Shown piece by piece: positions 33,299 through 45,514 of a stretch of 64,000 bases of DNA. Origin of the DNA: Pestalotiopsis fici W106-1 (taxonomy: Eukaryota; Ascomycota; Sordariomycetes; Amphisphaeriales; Sporocadaceae); NCBI RefSeq assembly GCF_000516985.1, contig NW_006917091.1, positions 2,873,022 through 2,937,021 on the forward strand, in the 5' to 3' direction. How positions within the stretch are numbered: position 1 is the stretch's first letter; every line of letters begins with the position of its first letter. Both the position numbers and the translations under genes were made by a program. The notes below the pieces were generated by a model. The model saw nothing but the letters and a program-made list of their open reading frames with translations. It did no database searches and was not told where the DNA came from.

Positions 33299-34752
33299 TG
33301 ACTTGCTAGTCTATCAAATCACACAAGCACTTTGCGATTGGAAAAATGCATCATTATCATTTAATAAAGGTAAGATATGACTTGGTTCCCGTAAGCGAGC
33401 ATGTCCAAAAATCACATGGAAATATTAATTCTTATAGGTGCGCTGCTTGGTGAACCCACCGACTCTGAACAAGCCTGGCCTGTTTCGCCTTGAGATGATA
33501 GAGAATACAGGATAAACCACTACCAAGCCCAAGGTTTGTCTCGGAATTACAATGTCTTTCTCGGGATTGGACGTATGTTAACAAGAGCTGCATGTTCCAG
33601 CAGAGAGCAAAAGATCTGTGATCCTCATTGTCCATCGAGTCATAGTTGGGTGCAGGCAGCTATGGTTTGGAGAATTGGAGCGGCAACAATGATATACTAA
33701 CCTAGAGCATTATACCACTCACTTCCTTCCAACAATCCATAGATACATGGCAGTGCAGAAATCATCTTTCAAAGCCTGAAATAATGGCAGTATCAGGGTG
33801 ACGCAATAAATCATAGACTTGATGGTTTCCTAAACCAGTTTCTCGTGGGTCAAGTCATTTATTAATCTGTCGCATTCTGCTTCAAGGGTGACAATGAGGC
33901 GACCCTTGACCTGGGTCGTTCGAGTTCGTTTTCTCGGCTAGAGGTGATCACGTAGCACCAACCCCTCGACTTTTAGGTGCCACAGATGCTAACGGTTGCC
34001 CGGAATCGAGTAATAGGTCCCACTGAAAATCCCACTAGCTGCGTAATTCAAGGCCCGTTTAGCGCTACCAACCTCTTCTTAACCGACGGAAATTTCCCCA
34101 ACCACCAAGATTTATTACTGTAGAAGGCGCTCGGCATTACGCCCAATTCATCGACAGCCAGCACATCATGGTGGTCTACATAGGGCATCGCTGCACATGT
34201 GCAATGCCACTCTGATGGACATGCCCAGGCTTGTCATTGGGCCAGCCAAGCCCCCCCTTGTGATCCACTTGAAATGGACTCGTAAGTTTGCAACTAACAA
34301 GCTGACGGCCATGGAGAGAGAGAGCTGAGCGAGCGGCTTGGAAGTTGGATCTTGTAACAAACGACCCGTCCGTGATGATGATGACGATTGCGCCTTGGGC
34401 CTGAGGGCTGGGCGGCGACCGATAATTTCCCCTTTTCCTTACCGCTTCCGGTTCTGCTTTCGTTCAATAAGAATCATTCGGGCTGCGTGTGTAACTCAAA
34501 ACTCCTCATTCTTGCATACTGAAACTAGAACAACTGCATTGTACCAACATACGTGGAACCTAGTCGAGCGTGTAGCCTGTGTGGTGTACATAATCCAGGG
34601 TCTTTTCAATACAGGACCCTTCTTTTTCCTTACCTTTTCTGCTCCGAGAACTCATCTCTGGATTTTTGCTCAGCCAGCGTTCACCTGCTTCTTGTTATTT
34701 TTGTTTACTTTTTATAATTCCTTTCTCCAATAATATAATCACAACAAAAAGC
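33299..34752. other. Intergenic, no gene seen
   Basis: Left part AT-rich and without features. The right part (34100-34750) is the promoter and leader of the CRH gene, with CT-rich sequence from about 34620. Confidence 0.5.
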
Positions 34753-35886
34753 ATGTTGCTCCAGAGAACGACTGCCGCTGTGGCAGCACTAATGGTGAGC
34801 CAAGTCGCTGCTCAGACATACTCAAGTTGCAACCCGCTCGAGACAAGTATGCACACCCGCCATCTCCCCCCAAAAACCATATTGCCCAGAGATTGAGCTG
34901 ACAATTTATTTTTAGCATGTGACGCTGATACGGCACTTGGAATGACCATAACTGTTGATTTCACTCAAGGAGAAGTCAATTCGTTTTCAGCATCGGGAGG
35001 CACTCCTACATACAGCTCGACCGATGGCGTCACATTTACAGTGGCCGAGTCTGGAGATGCACCACAGCTGAACTCGCTGTTTTATATCATGTTTGGTCGT
35101 GTCGAATTTGAGCTCAAGGCAGCACCGGGAGCAGGAATTGTGTCATCGGTCGTTTTGCAATCCGACGACCTCGATGAGATTGACATGGAATGGTTGGGCG
35201 CCGATACCTATCAAGTGGCGACAAATTACTTTGGCAAGGGACAAGTGACGACGTACAACCGCGGAGAGTGGAATCCGGCCGAAGGATGCCAGGACAATTT
35301 CATCAAATACACCATTGACTGGACCAGCGAGCGCATCGTGTGGATGGTTGCCGACACGGTTGTCCGGACTCTGACATATGACGACGCCGAGACCGATCAG
35401 TATCCCCAGACGCCCATGCAGATCAAGTTTGGCGCCTGGTCCGGAGGAGACTCGAGCAACAGCGCCGGCACCATTGACTGGGCACGCGGTCCCACCGACT
35501 ACTCAGAGGGACCTTTTAGCATGTACGTCAAGAACATGGTGGTGACCGACTACAGCACGGGCAGCTCCTACTCGTACAGCGACACCTCGGGTGACTGGAC
35601 CTCGATCACATCCGAGGGCGGCACCATCAATGGAAACCTGGACGGCGCCGGCTCGCTGACCGTGACTGCGACTGCCGGATCCACGGCCACGGCGAGCGTA
35701 CCTGCTGGAGCACTGGGCACCAGCACCAACACTGTCAGCGCCGTGTTGCCCTCTGGTTGGGTCATGACTTCTTCTGGAAAAGTCGTCCCGTCTGCTTCGT
35801 CAGAAATGCGGCCACCGCACCTGGCGCTCCTCGTGGCGCCCGCCATCTTGACGATTCTGGCCGTCTTTGCTTGGATCCCGGTTTGA
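34753..35886 (+). CDS. CRH-type GH16 cell wall transglycosylase, GPI-anchored
   Basis: CRH enzymes cut chitin and attach it to beta-glucan in the wall. The model predicts 354 residues from two exons (to 34846, then from 34916). The 69-bp intron has a GTATGC donor, a CTGAC branch site and a TAG acceptor. The order is a signal peptide (1-20), the N-terminal SSCNPLETTC motif, and a GH16 jelly-roll. The catalytic signature DEIDMEWLG has Glu119 as nucleophile, Asp121 and Glu123 as acid/base. Typical sequences TNYFGKG and WARGPTDYS follow, then a Ser/Thr-rich linker and a C-terminal hydrophobic tail for GPI attachment. All catalytic residues are present. The start is the Met directly before the signal peptide; an in-frame upstream Met at 34666 would spoil it. 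Confidence 0.94.
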
Positions 35887-36559
35887 GAGGTTTGCTCAAT
35901 CAATGCAATCTCACCTACAAACCACATTTTTCCACGTCCACAGCTTTGACACCATCACCATACATGCAGAGAATAGTCTCATACGCGTTTTGAACGGCGC
36001 AGACAAACTCGAGCTCGACATGCCCGCCATGCATCGGAATTGCTTGAGCACGGCGTTCAACGTATTAGCCGGAAGCCCACCTGCTAAACTGTGCCCGTAC
36101 AAGGGCAACAATTGGACCGGCATTGCTGTCTTCACTTTGCCATCGTAGCTAGTGTGAATACATGCACAGTCTATGAGCAACGCATTGGTTACATGGACGT
36201 ACCGCGCTTTGCAGAAAACTTGGGCAGCTCAACATGATATAGAGCACGGATGGTTGGATGACACGAGGTGTTGGGGCTTGACACACGAAATGGATATCGA
36301 CGCGGATGTATATATTACTAATACGGGAATGCAAGACCAGTGCTATTGATGGGAGAGCACATGAAAAGGAAACGAAATCGCATGACTCGAAACGATATTT
36401 GCATAAGAGACTGGGTCAGGCATCAAAAGAGTACACAGTACAAGGGATAGAAATGGCGTTACGGATAGAACTGGTTCAATTACAAGACTAATATATACAA
36501 TTTCTCACGAGCCCTGATAGCCTTGACAATATTCATAATAAACTCTGGTCATTTCAGAC
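35887..36559. other. Convergent intergenic region
   Basis: 3' regions of the CRH and LysM genes. No supported gene. Confidence 0.55.
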
Positions 36560-37147
36560 TCAAGCCTCTGGGACGCAGATTGACTTTCCAACCTGTAGCC
36601 TATCACAGTCGAGATTCGTATTCAACCCCAAGAGTGTCTCGACTGAAGAGTCCCTGGCATTGGCGATATCCCAGCACGTATCTCCATGGTGGATTGTATA
36701 GGGCACGCCGTCTGTTCCGCACTGGCCCTGTCGTAGCCTGTCATCCATTTGGCGGGCCGTGGCTCGGAGGTAAAAGAAGACACCAATGAGGAACAGCCCG
36801 ACAATCATGAAAAAGTTGAACAAGGGCATCATCTCGGCTCGCCACGACGCCTTGGTAGTCGGGTCCTCCGGGTCCTCCGTGTACGGCGGAGGCGGCTGTT
36901 CAAGCAAGCCGTCGTTGTCGTTTTCTCCGTCTCCCGCTTCGTAGTGGGTAGACTGCTGTTGCTGGCGCGGAGCCGGCGGTCCCGACACTCGGTGAAGACC
37001 GCCGTATTGGCTGCCCGGGGCGCTCTCCCAGATGCTGCCGTCGGCATCGCGGAACGTGTACGTCTGGTCATCGGCATCGTAGCCTATGCGGGTCATGCCC
37101 GAGGGCAACCGCTCCTCGTCCGTATCGTATTGCGACCAGCGGCCCAT
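36560..37147 (-). CDS. Single-pass membrane protein with C-terminal LysM domain
   Basis: This intronless 195-residue protein begins with a hydrophilic acidic region that holds a Gln run and a PPPPY stretch (86-90, a PPxY motif of the kind bound by WW domains of Nedd4/Rsp5 ligases). One membrane helix (about 107-127) follows, then a LysM domain (about 149-192: YTIHHGDTCWDIA, LLGLNTNLDCDRLQVGKSICVP). LysM binds N-acetylglucosamine polymers. With no signal peptide, a type II topology is likely: N-terminus in the cytosol, LysM outside or in the lumen of a compartment. The four LysM-side cysteines could form disulfides there. I know such proteins as conserved ascomycete LysM proteins of unclear role; it is not a typical secreted LysM effector. 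Confidence 0.85.
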   Translation of the reverse strand: MGRWSQYDTDEERLPSGMTRIGYDADDQTYTFRDADGSIWESAPGSQYGGLHRVSGPPAPRQQQQSTHYEAGDGENDNDGLLEQPPPPYTEDPEDPTTKASWRAEMMPLFNFFMIVGLFLIGVFFYLRATARQMDDRLRQGQCGTDGVPYTIHHGDTCWDIANARDSSVETLLGLNTNLDCDRLQVGKSICVPEA

Positions 37148-37852
37148 GGTACAGGGTTTGTCAAGTATGTGCTTTAGGATGTGTAAAGTAGAAGCAATCT
37201 ACAGTTGCAACTCTATTTGAGCCACTGATGATAAACAGGGGGTCTGCTTGATGAAATCAATAGAATTGATGGATGAATCTACAAAGTCCGTCCTCCCTCC
37301 TTCGTGGCAATGAAGTCATTCGAGCTTGGGGTGGAGAGTGCACCGCCACCCACCCTCGCTTACCTCAGCTTTTGAAACAAAGAATAGTCCAAAACATGGA
37401 AATAATTTGGCCAATTCAAGTCAAGGTAACAGACTAAAATCATGGACGGATGGAACAGTATCAAAGTCTTGATAACTCTAGACAAGCAGTTGATTAGTAT
37501 TGACTTGGCTTAAGATACCTGAAGAGACACTAATCAACGATATAATCAGAATACTTCAATCTACCTGCATATACTAATGCCCAACAGGTACCAATTCAAG
37601 GCCCGCTGATTTGACGATCTGCCGATATGACCCCGCCATGACGAGCACAACCCAATCAGAGTGCCCAACTCTCCATAGCGCCTTTCATGTCGCTCAAGAA
37701 AAAAAAAATCCCCATTCAGCCTTGCATAGGCTCTGACACATGCCGTAACGTACCCAAGGTCAGAGAGGGCTCCGGTTTGACTCACGAGAATTAATCCCCA
37801 TTTTGCGCGCATCCGCTGAGGGGCTGCGGGCAAACTCCAAAGAATTATTTGG
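37148..37852. other. Divergent intergenic region
   Basis: Shared upstream region of the LysM protein (minus) and HisRS (plus). No gene seen; minus-strand frames at 37561-38671 are shadows of HisRS or chance. Confidence 0.55.
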
Positions 37853-39918
37853 ATGAATATTCCAATCCAATCCCTTCTCAGGTCCGCCAGACCATCGCGC
37901 TCCCTCCGACAGTTTTCTGTTCCCGTCTCTGCCTCTGTCCTCACCCGACCCCGATCGATTGGCAATTTTTGTCGCGCTACCACTGCTACTACCACCACTA
38001 CGACTGCGGTCCCGGCGACGCAAACTACCCCGCGTACCTTTACCTCGACATCCCACCAGAGCTATACTGAGCCACCAGAATCTGACGACATGGCGCCCAA
38101 GGCCCCCAAGTTCGAGCTCAAGACCCCCAAGGGCACCAAGGACTGTGAGTTCTTTTTCAAGAGCAATGTCGGCTCGCCGGAATAAAAATATCATGAAAGT
38201 GCTAAATGTCCACAAGGGGAGGGCAAGGACATGGTCATTCGCGACAAGATCTTCAACACCATCACCGAAGTCTTCAAGCGCCACGGTGGTGTCACCATTG
38301 ACACGCCCGTTTTCGAGCTCAAAGAGATCCTCTCTGGCAAGTATGGCGAGGACAGCAAGCTCATTTACGATCTCGCCGACCAGGGCGGAGAGCTTTGCAG
38401 TCTGCGATACGACTTGACCGTCCCCTTTGCCAGGTGGCTCGCCATGAACAAGGACGTGCAACAGATCAAGAGATACCACATTGCCAAGGTGTACAGGAGA
38501 GACCAGCCCGCCATGACAAAGGGCCGTATGCGAGAGTTTTACCAGTGCGATTTCGACATTGCCGGCGCCCTCTTCGATCCCATGCTCCCCGACGCCGAGG
38601 TCATCCGCATCATCAACGAGGTCTTTGAGGCTCTCGGCTGGTCGGGCACCTTTACCATCAAGCTCAACCACCGCAAGATCCTCGACGGTATCTTTGAGGT
38701 CTGCGGCGTGCCCGAGGACAAGATCCGCACCATTTCATCGGCAGTAGACAAGCTCGACAAGCTGCCCTGGGCCGACGTGAGGAAGGAAATGACCGAGGAG
38801 AAGGGCCTGGACGCCGAGGTCGCAGACCGCATCGGGGAGTGGGTTACCCTCAAGGGCCAGCGAGACCTGCTGGAGAAGCTGCGCGCCGACGAGAAGCTCG
38901 CTGCCAATGCGTCAATGAAGCAGGGTATGGATGATCTCGAGCTGCTCTTCAACTACCTGGAATACTTTAACGCGCTCGACACGGTGTCCTTTGACCTGAG
39001 CTTGGCCCGTGGCTTGGACTACTACACTGGTGTCATCTACGAAGTCGTCACAGAAGGCTCGGCTCCTTCGCAAACCCCGGCGGCCGAGGAGGTACAGCCC
39101 GCCCCCAAGAAGAAGGGCAAGAAGGCATCGACAGACCCGGATGACGACCGCTCCAACGACCCCTCTATTGGCGTTGGTAGCGTCGCTGCCGGCGGTAGAT
39201 ACGACAACCTCGTCGGCATGTTTTCGGGCAAGAACCAGGTCCCCTGCGTCGGTATCTCTTTTGGCGTGGACCGGATATTCTCCATTACCAAGGCGCGCAT
39301 GGAGGCAGATAAGAACGCTGCCGCCGTGCGGCGCAACGAGGTCGATGTCTATGTCATGGCTTTTGGTGGCTCGGGCTTCAAGGGTCTGCTCAAGGAGCGC
39401 ATGTCCGTCTGTGCGTCACTATGGGAGGCCGGTATCAAGGTAAGTTTTTAAAACAATATTGTGATTTGCAGCCGTCCAACGGCGGCAGTAACTCGGACTC
39501 TACGCTATTTCAGCCCCGGCTAACCATGATGCTCACGCACTAGGCCGAGTTCCTCTACAAAGTCAAGCCCAAGCTGCAAAACCAATTCAAGGCTGCCGAG
39601 AACAATGGTGTTCCATTTGCCATTGTCCTCGGAGAGGATGAGTTGGCCAAGGGTCAGGTCAAGATCAAGGAGATGGGTTTGAGCGATGGTCACCCCGAGA
39701 AGGAGGGTGTCTTGATTAGCCTTGACAATGTTGCCGAGGAGGTCAAGCAGAGGCTCCAGCGCAAGAAGGAGCTGGACGGCCTCACAGTCAAGGCCGAGGG
39801 TCTGCGGGTGGTTCACGGTATCAGGGGGGAAGAGGTCACCCCGGGCGAAGCTGCCGCAGCCGTTGAGCAAGCCGCCCCGGTAGACGACGGAAAGCAACAG
39901 GAACAGCCACAGCAATAG
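37853..39918 (+). CDS. hts1: Histidyl-tRNA synthetase with dual (mitochondrial/cytosolic) starts
   Basis: This enzyme charges tRNA-His. The long form has 629 residues from three exons (to 38144, 38217-39439, from 39544), with both junctions in phase. The first ATG begins about 79 residues that are rich in Arg, Ser and Thr and poor in acid residues, a mitochondrial presequence. A second in-frame ATG at 38090 begins [19 protein letters not shown] and gives a 550-residue cytosolic form. Class II marks are motif 1 around [11 protein letters not shown], motif 2 around [21 protein letters not shown], the HisA motif ARGLDYYTG, and motif 3 with GGRYDNL and [11 protein letters not shown] Lys/Asp-rich insertion precedes GGRYDN as in other fungi. 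The anticodon-binding domain fills exon 3. One gene serving both compartments is known from yeast HTS1. Confidence 0.96.
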
Positions 39919-42900
39919 ACTTGAGTCGTGGCAATCTTATTGAGCCGATGGTAGATACTCACGGACGCCTTTTCCTCCTCGCCCAATGCAGGAATCATGA
40001 TAGTCTGCGAATAAGAAAGAAAGCAAAAGAAATTATGAAATTGACCAAATGGCAACACTTGCGAATCCTTTCGAGTGGCGCATCGTCCAAGGTTCACATT
40101 GTTATGTTTACTCGTGCATATCAGATCAGCCACAGGGAAAAGAAAACCCAAAGTTGATGGAATTTTGGTTGCTCGTCTTATTGGTCAATTGTCAAGTCTT
40201 GGGGGGTGTTCATCCCATCTCTCCGTCACATCTCACCTACACCGCAAAAGCTCGACGTTACTTGTCATGTATGCATATCCGAATGTTATTGTACCCTGCA
40301 GCTTGAATATATATACTACACACAGTGGCGGACAAGCATCCGTGAGACCCGAGAGAGGGCTCCCAAGGGATATCCCGTCATGGTTGGGTTTTGCGAACTG
40401 GCGCTCAGATTGCAGCTGAAAAACTTTATAGTATCTTGCTCAGGCTGTCGGATTTTTTTCCCATTTCCAGGACGAATAAGCAAAGAATATGCTTGTTATC
40501 CACTATCCTGTATATTTTTGTTGGTCAAAGAGTTTCCTCTCGATATGATACGAGAAAAAGGGAACGAGCGCTGTAAAGGATTCTCGTGATCGGAAAATAT
40601 TATAACAAATACCGAATGTAGTTATTTTTTTTACCAGGTTATTAGTTACATGGCTCGGGGAGAGGGTCCCGTCCCTGGCATACATGGGACATGAACTACC
40701 ATGACTTTGCCCTATCCTACCTTGTAGATAACGTACATACATGAACCATCAGGGGGTGAGTGGTGGTGGTGGTGGCTCTTTGTCGGCTCTTGAACCTGTC
40801 CAATCTGTCAAAGCGAGATGCTGCAGTAGGAAAGTTTTGAACCCTTGTTGGGCTTGATTGTACAAAATAGGTAGCCTAGACATCTTTTTGGCCCTCCCCT
40901 ATTGCTACATTTCCGCCTCCTTGTTGTCAAAATCAGTGTGGCCTCAAGAAGAAAAAGACCCCGTCGTCTACTGAGGCGCAGTTGTATGGATACGAAAGAT
41001 GAATTTCCCCCACACGATTATGATTACGAAGAAAAGAAAAACATTCCAGACTTTTTTTGTTTGGTGGTGCTTTTTTTGATCGAGTGATGCAATGGTTATG
41101 GAGTATGTGTAACCTTGTGTGTGGAGAGTAAGGAGACGTGGGCCGGGGGGGTGGAAGCGGAGATTTCTTTTCCTTTCAAAGATCGCAGCTCGTCATTGCG
41201 AGGTTGCGAAAAAAGTGGAACGTCTGCTGTCCGCAATCCTACAGTGGACTGGGGTGACATGATTCCTTGCAAAAGATGAACAGGACAATTCCTTGTGTAC
41301 GTTTGTACGTTTGTGTGTGTGTTTGTTTCTCCTACTGTGTAATATGAGAGGATTGGATAGGTAGCATAGGTACTGCATGCAAATTTGCTCAAATGGAACA
41401 AGAGGTTTTGTGTTATGACTTTTAGGCAGTTTTTAGCTTGTACCATTCATGGCTGAGAGCAAAGGACCTCTTTGCTGGCCGGATCTATCATGGTAAGAGT
41501 ACAATGGTGGTATTGCGTACTTGTGTATAAAACTTATTACCGTCTATAAAACTAGGACTGATGAATATTGAACTGGCTGACTCGTCATTGAGCCGTGCAG
41601 TTATTAGTGCCCATACGTGGTTGGAAAGTTTAGCGTAGAGTGTCTCCTTATGAACAAACAAAACTCGGCCGAATATCAATCATCTTTCATCAAGTCTGAG
41701 GCTCAAATGTCTAGATATCTGCCGATAGGGCTGGCAAGGTCAATCACTGGAATCTTCATCAAAAGTAGAAGATCCAATGACTGAAGATCAGCATTACCAA
41801 CAGGTTGGGGCAGGTCCGTTGCTTCTGTTTGTCCACTGTTGTAGTTGATCAGTGGGAAAAGGAAATGGTAGTCAAGGTAATGCCCCAGCGGCAGTAAAAA
41901 TGGATAATGGAGCCAAGACGGGCCTTTTTTAGAATGGTGAAAGCTTTTACCAAGAAGCTTGGACTGGTCGAGTTGTATGAACGGTCGCCCATCCCGTTGG
42001 TATGGTAGAACCTCTGGATAGCCAAAGCGCCCTCTAGCAGCGACGATTCGAGAAACTACTGATTTCTAATTCTGTAGTTTGAGTTTGATGAACCATTATT
42101 GCTCCCCACAATCGACTATAACCACAGTAGATTAGTCTGAACAAGTCTTACTCTCTGTTAATAGCATTGTGGGATGGGAGGGGAGGAGAAGAGGTCAACT
42201 GTCATTAATCCTTGGGGATAGAGAATGAAACATGATGCAGCAAACTTCTGACGCTCGGACGTACAGGGTCAGCATCGCGTGTGACCGTGAGCAGGAGTAA
42301 AGAAAAGCTTTCTGCCAATGCGATGTGAGCATCATCTGCAGTTCCTGGTTGAAATGTCAGTGCGGTTGCATTCCGCACTAGAGCCAACTGGGAATCAAGG
42401 TCTTGTAGGCGAGCTCACGAGAAGTCTGAGAGGTGGATTAGGTGAGAATGTCCTGTATCAATGTACACAGCGACTGAGAGACCGAGAGTAAACGCATTGA
42501 CCGGTTCGGGTCGACTATGTACTGGTCCTGCGCTGTGAACGAATCACAATTCCCGGGTTTCCGTGTTTCGAGAGACTTGAGGTGACCAGCACCCATTTAC
42601 AAAGTACTTGTTGCTCTGCGATAGGTGTGGGTGGCAGCGTAGTACACAGTACTGCAACTCTGGTGAAAGAGTGGAGGTAGACCAGAATCGCTTACGAATT
42701 CTCCTGATTCCGAAGAAAATTCTTCCTTGACGAGAACCGGACGACAAATACAAGGCGCATCCTCGTGGAAATGAGCCCGCCTCGTTGACGTTTGCGATCT
42801 TGTTACCGTAAAAAGAAGAGCACTCTGGCTCTGCTGCTGCCCCGCGGGCTGGCCATGGGGGTACTGTGTAGGTAAATGACAAAGTGCGCCATCGACTCCA

Positions 42901-43314
42901 TGGCAACCCCACGATGAAAGTGACATCGGTTACAAGACAATGGTCCATCGTGTGCGCACACATGGTGAATGGACATGGTCCATGGATGATGGGATCGGCA
43001 GCAGGGGATTTTGTTCCGTCGAGATGCGGCGGGACATGGCCTCGAGACGCAAAGGCCAGGTGGGTAAGGTACTAAGATTGAACAACCCCAGTATGTTCAA
43101 TAACTCAATAATCTGCCGCCGGTGGTGCAACGGTTTTATGAGCAGACGGGGATCATATCGATACGGGAAAGTGCCAATAGGGGGGGAAGAGGTAAATCTC
43201 GCTCATCCCGAGGAATTATTACCGAGTTTTGCAGAGAAATGAAGGACAAATTCCCAGAGGCGGTCCATGATGAGAAAAGAAAGAAGAAAAAAAGAGACAC
43301 AAAATTTGGAGTCC
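39919..43314. other. 3.4 kb without a recognisable gene
   Basis: Only short frames without coding character (the longest is minus-strand 42544-42963, 139 codons, no family marks). Several GT- or T-rich tracts occur, such as TTTGTGTGTGTG near 41310. I found no tRNA or relic. Confidence 0.45.
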
Positions 43315-43359
43315 TGCTATCCGTGCTATGTCACCTTAGCTATCCGTGCTATGTCCCAC
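43315..43359 (+). repeat. Left 45-bp inverted repeat with two 15-bp direct units
   Basis: It contains GCTATCCGTGCTATG at 43316 and again at about 43339. It pairs with 43688-43732. Confidence 0.85.
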
Positions 43360-43687
43360 CTTATCCCGCCTATATAGCCCCTGCGCCATCGCCGTAAATA
43401 TAAATAAAAGAAAAGAAAATAATAGCTAATTCTTCGTTATATGCGATAATAGTTGGAATAGCAGCTGTTTTATAGGAGCCGTGGTGGTAATAGCACTGCG
43501 TAGGGCTATTGCTCGCTTAGCTGGTCGCTGGGCCCGGCTACACAATTATCCTTTTTATCAGTTAAATATACAGCTTCCTATTGCAAAAAAGGATCTTCGG
43601 ATGGATTAGTAAAGGATAGGAAAATTAAAACTATTGCATACGACTCCATATGCGCAGCTGGCAGGTGGCTGGTAGTTGCGAAATATA

Positions 43688-43732
43688 GTGAGGCATAGCA
43701 CGGATAGCTGGGGTAACATAGCACGGATAGCA
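43688..43732 (-). repeat. Right 45-bp inverted repeat
   Basis: The reverse complement repeats the left end, including both 15-bp units, with five transitions. Confidence 0.85.
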
Positions 43733-45514
43733 GCGCTCAAAAAAAGAAATGTTGATGGGCTCCAGCCTCCTGCATCAAAGTGGTCGCCCGGGCGTCGGTA
43801 GTCGTAGTGTCGGTATGTACTGTAGGTAGATGCACAGTGGTCAAGGTCGTAGTAGATTAGGTGACAGAGACAGGGGTCCTGGGCAAGGGCAGAAGCAAGT
43901 AAAACCGGCATGGCGGACGGGGCGCACCACGCTAACATCTGCTAACATCGATCGAAAAGTTGCCCGCCCCTCTACCAAACCGATGCCAATCTTGCTTTTG
44001 GCGGCCCCATTTCCTTCCTGTCCTTCTCTTTACCCTCCCCGCCTACAAACACGTTTTTCAATGGTACTTTTAATTTTCCATGGTAGCATTTCCTGGTTAC
44101 CGTAGCTGCTGTTTCCCTCCGTCTCTCTCTCTCTTGGGAAACTGTTTGCTACCTCTATTCTGCTTTGTCCATCATGTGGCTCTGCCAAATTTACCCTGGT
44201 GCTGACTTGCTTCTTTTCCCCCCGCCAAAAGCTCGTACTTGAGCTTGACCGTCAGCTCGGGCCTTGGACCAAATGGCACACAGATCTGTTCATTTGTTCG
44301 TGCTGACCAGGTAGATACGTATGTAGGTACAGTGTGAAAGTACTTGGTAGATTTCGAGGCCAGACCATGTCCATTTGATATGAAATCTAAACCCCCCTCG
44401 ACTTGGCCAATCCCGTTACAGCGTTTTTCTTCGTGCGGCTACACTATGCCCTGACCGTTTGAAAGCATAAAGGGTTTATGGACCCTTTGCTTCTAGGAAG
44501 TCCTAGAAGTGTTCTTAGTCTCTCTCTCTCCCTCTTTTCCCCCTCCTCTCTAAACAGTCGTGTGTCCACTTGATCAACCTTTTATCATTATTCATACCGA
44601 CGTACCTCAAGAGACAAGAGATTGGTCACTCTCAGCAGCGTCACATCTTTGCCGTATAAGTCGTCTACTTATACATATACCTACCCGCCTCCATTGCATC
44701 CGAGCGGGCCCTGCCAGCACCCCTGCATAACCTTTGGGATACATTAGATAGAGGGGGGTCGGGTCCTGGTATTCTTCCTTGCCAAGGCTTGGACATACAT
44801 ACATACAAGTCCTGGCTTTTCGCACATCCGATCGTCTCGTCTTTTATTTTTTTGATCAAACTTTCTGGCTTACGACACACAAACTCGCACACGAAGCTGG
44901 CACGAAGCTGTCAATGACTAAATCACAAAAGCTTACATGATCATCTCGACCCGTGTCTTCGTTCACTACCTTTTGAGACATTGCTATTCCCGAGTCCTCA
45001 AGCGGTAAAAGGACTGTAAACCAGGAAATCGACTTCAATCGGCACGACACGGGAATCTTATGATCCGGGGGGCGAAGCGGAACACTTCAGACGAGAGAGG
45101 CATAGACAATCCGGGGTGGAAATCCTAGTCCATCGCTTCAGTCATCTTCAAGCACGGCTTGTCTTGGATCGAACAACCTGGTTGAAACGTGAAAGTTTCT
45201 AAACGTCCGGGTTGCCCCGGCATCCTCTTCGACATTGTTATCACCAACACATACATTCCTTTGCTGCAAGCACATTTTTTACCCAGGGTCTGCAGGAAGA
45301 CGTCGGGTTGAATCCTCTACACGACTTGCAGTGAAATATTTTGGCAAAGACCATTGACCATTGGAATAACTTGTTGCCTTGTCCATTGGATGACGATATC
45401 AGACGAAAAGCAGAAAACGAATCTTGCACCGCCAGATATAACCACCAGCCAACTTTTGCTGTGCGTGGCTTATTCATCAACTCATCTCTTCGCTTTTACA
45501 GAACTATATTCATC
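43733..45514. other. Long upstream region of the conserved unknown gene
   Basis: No separate gene seen. It contains CT-rich tracts (notably 44519-44560, TCTC units then CCTCCTCTC ending in AAACAG), typical of fungal promoters or of a 5'-UTR intron end. Several short upstream ATG frames would sit in a leader of about 950 nt if transcription starts near that tract. Confidence 0.45.

Larger units (their letters stand above)
43315..43732. mobile_element. Candidate 418-bp MITE-like element with composite terminal inverted repeats
   Basis: The two ends are 45-bp inverted repeats (43315-43359 and 43688-43732) matching at 40 of 45 positions; all five differences are C/T transitions. Each end holds two copies of GCTATCCGTGCTATG, spaced about 23 bp apart. 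The interior is AT-rich with no coding frame, so the element would be non-autonomous. I could not find a clear target-site duplication at the edges, and no second copy is in the window. The structure fits a miniature inverted-repeat transposable element. A large stem-forming regulatory or RNA element is an alternative. Confidence 0.6.

Noticed and set aside
37760..38671. 303-codon minus-strand frame opposite HisRS
   Set aside because: Antisense shadow of a codon-biased gene; it crosses a spliced intron and has no domain or start context.
43110..43190. Possible tRNA remnant starting GCCGCCGGTGGTGCAACGG
   Set aside because: No T-arm or acceptor pairing; only the D-arm-like words fit.
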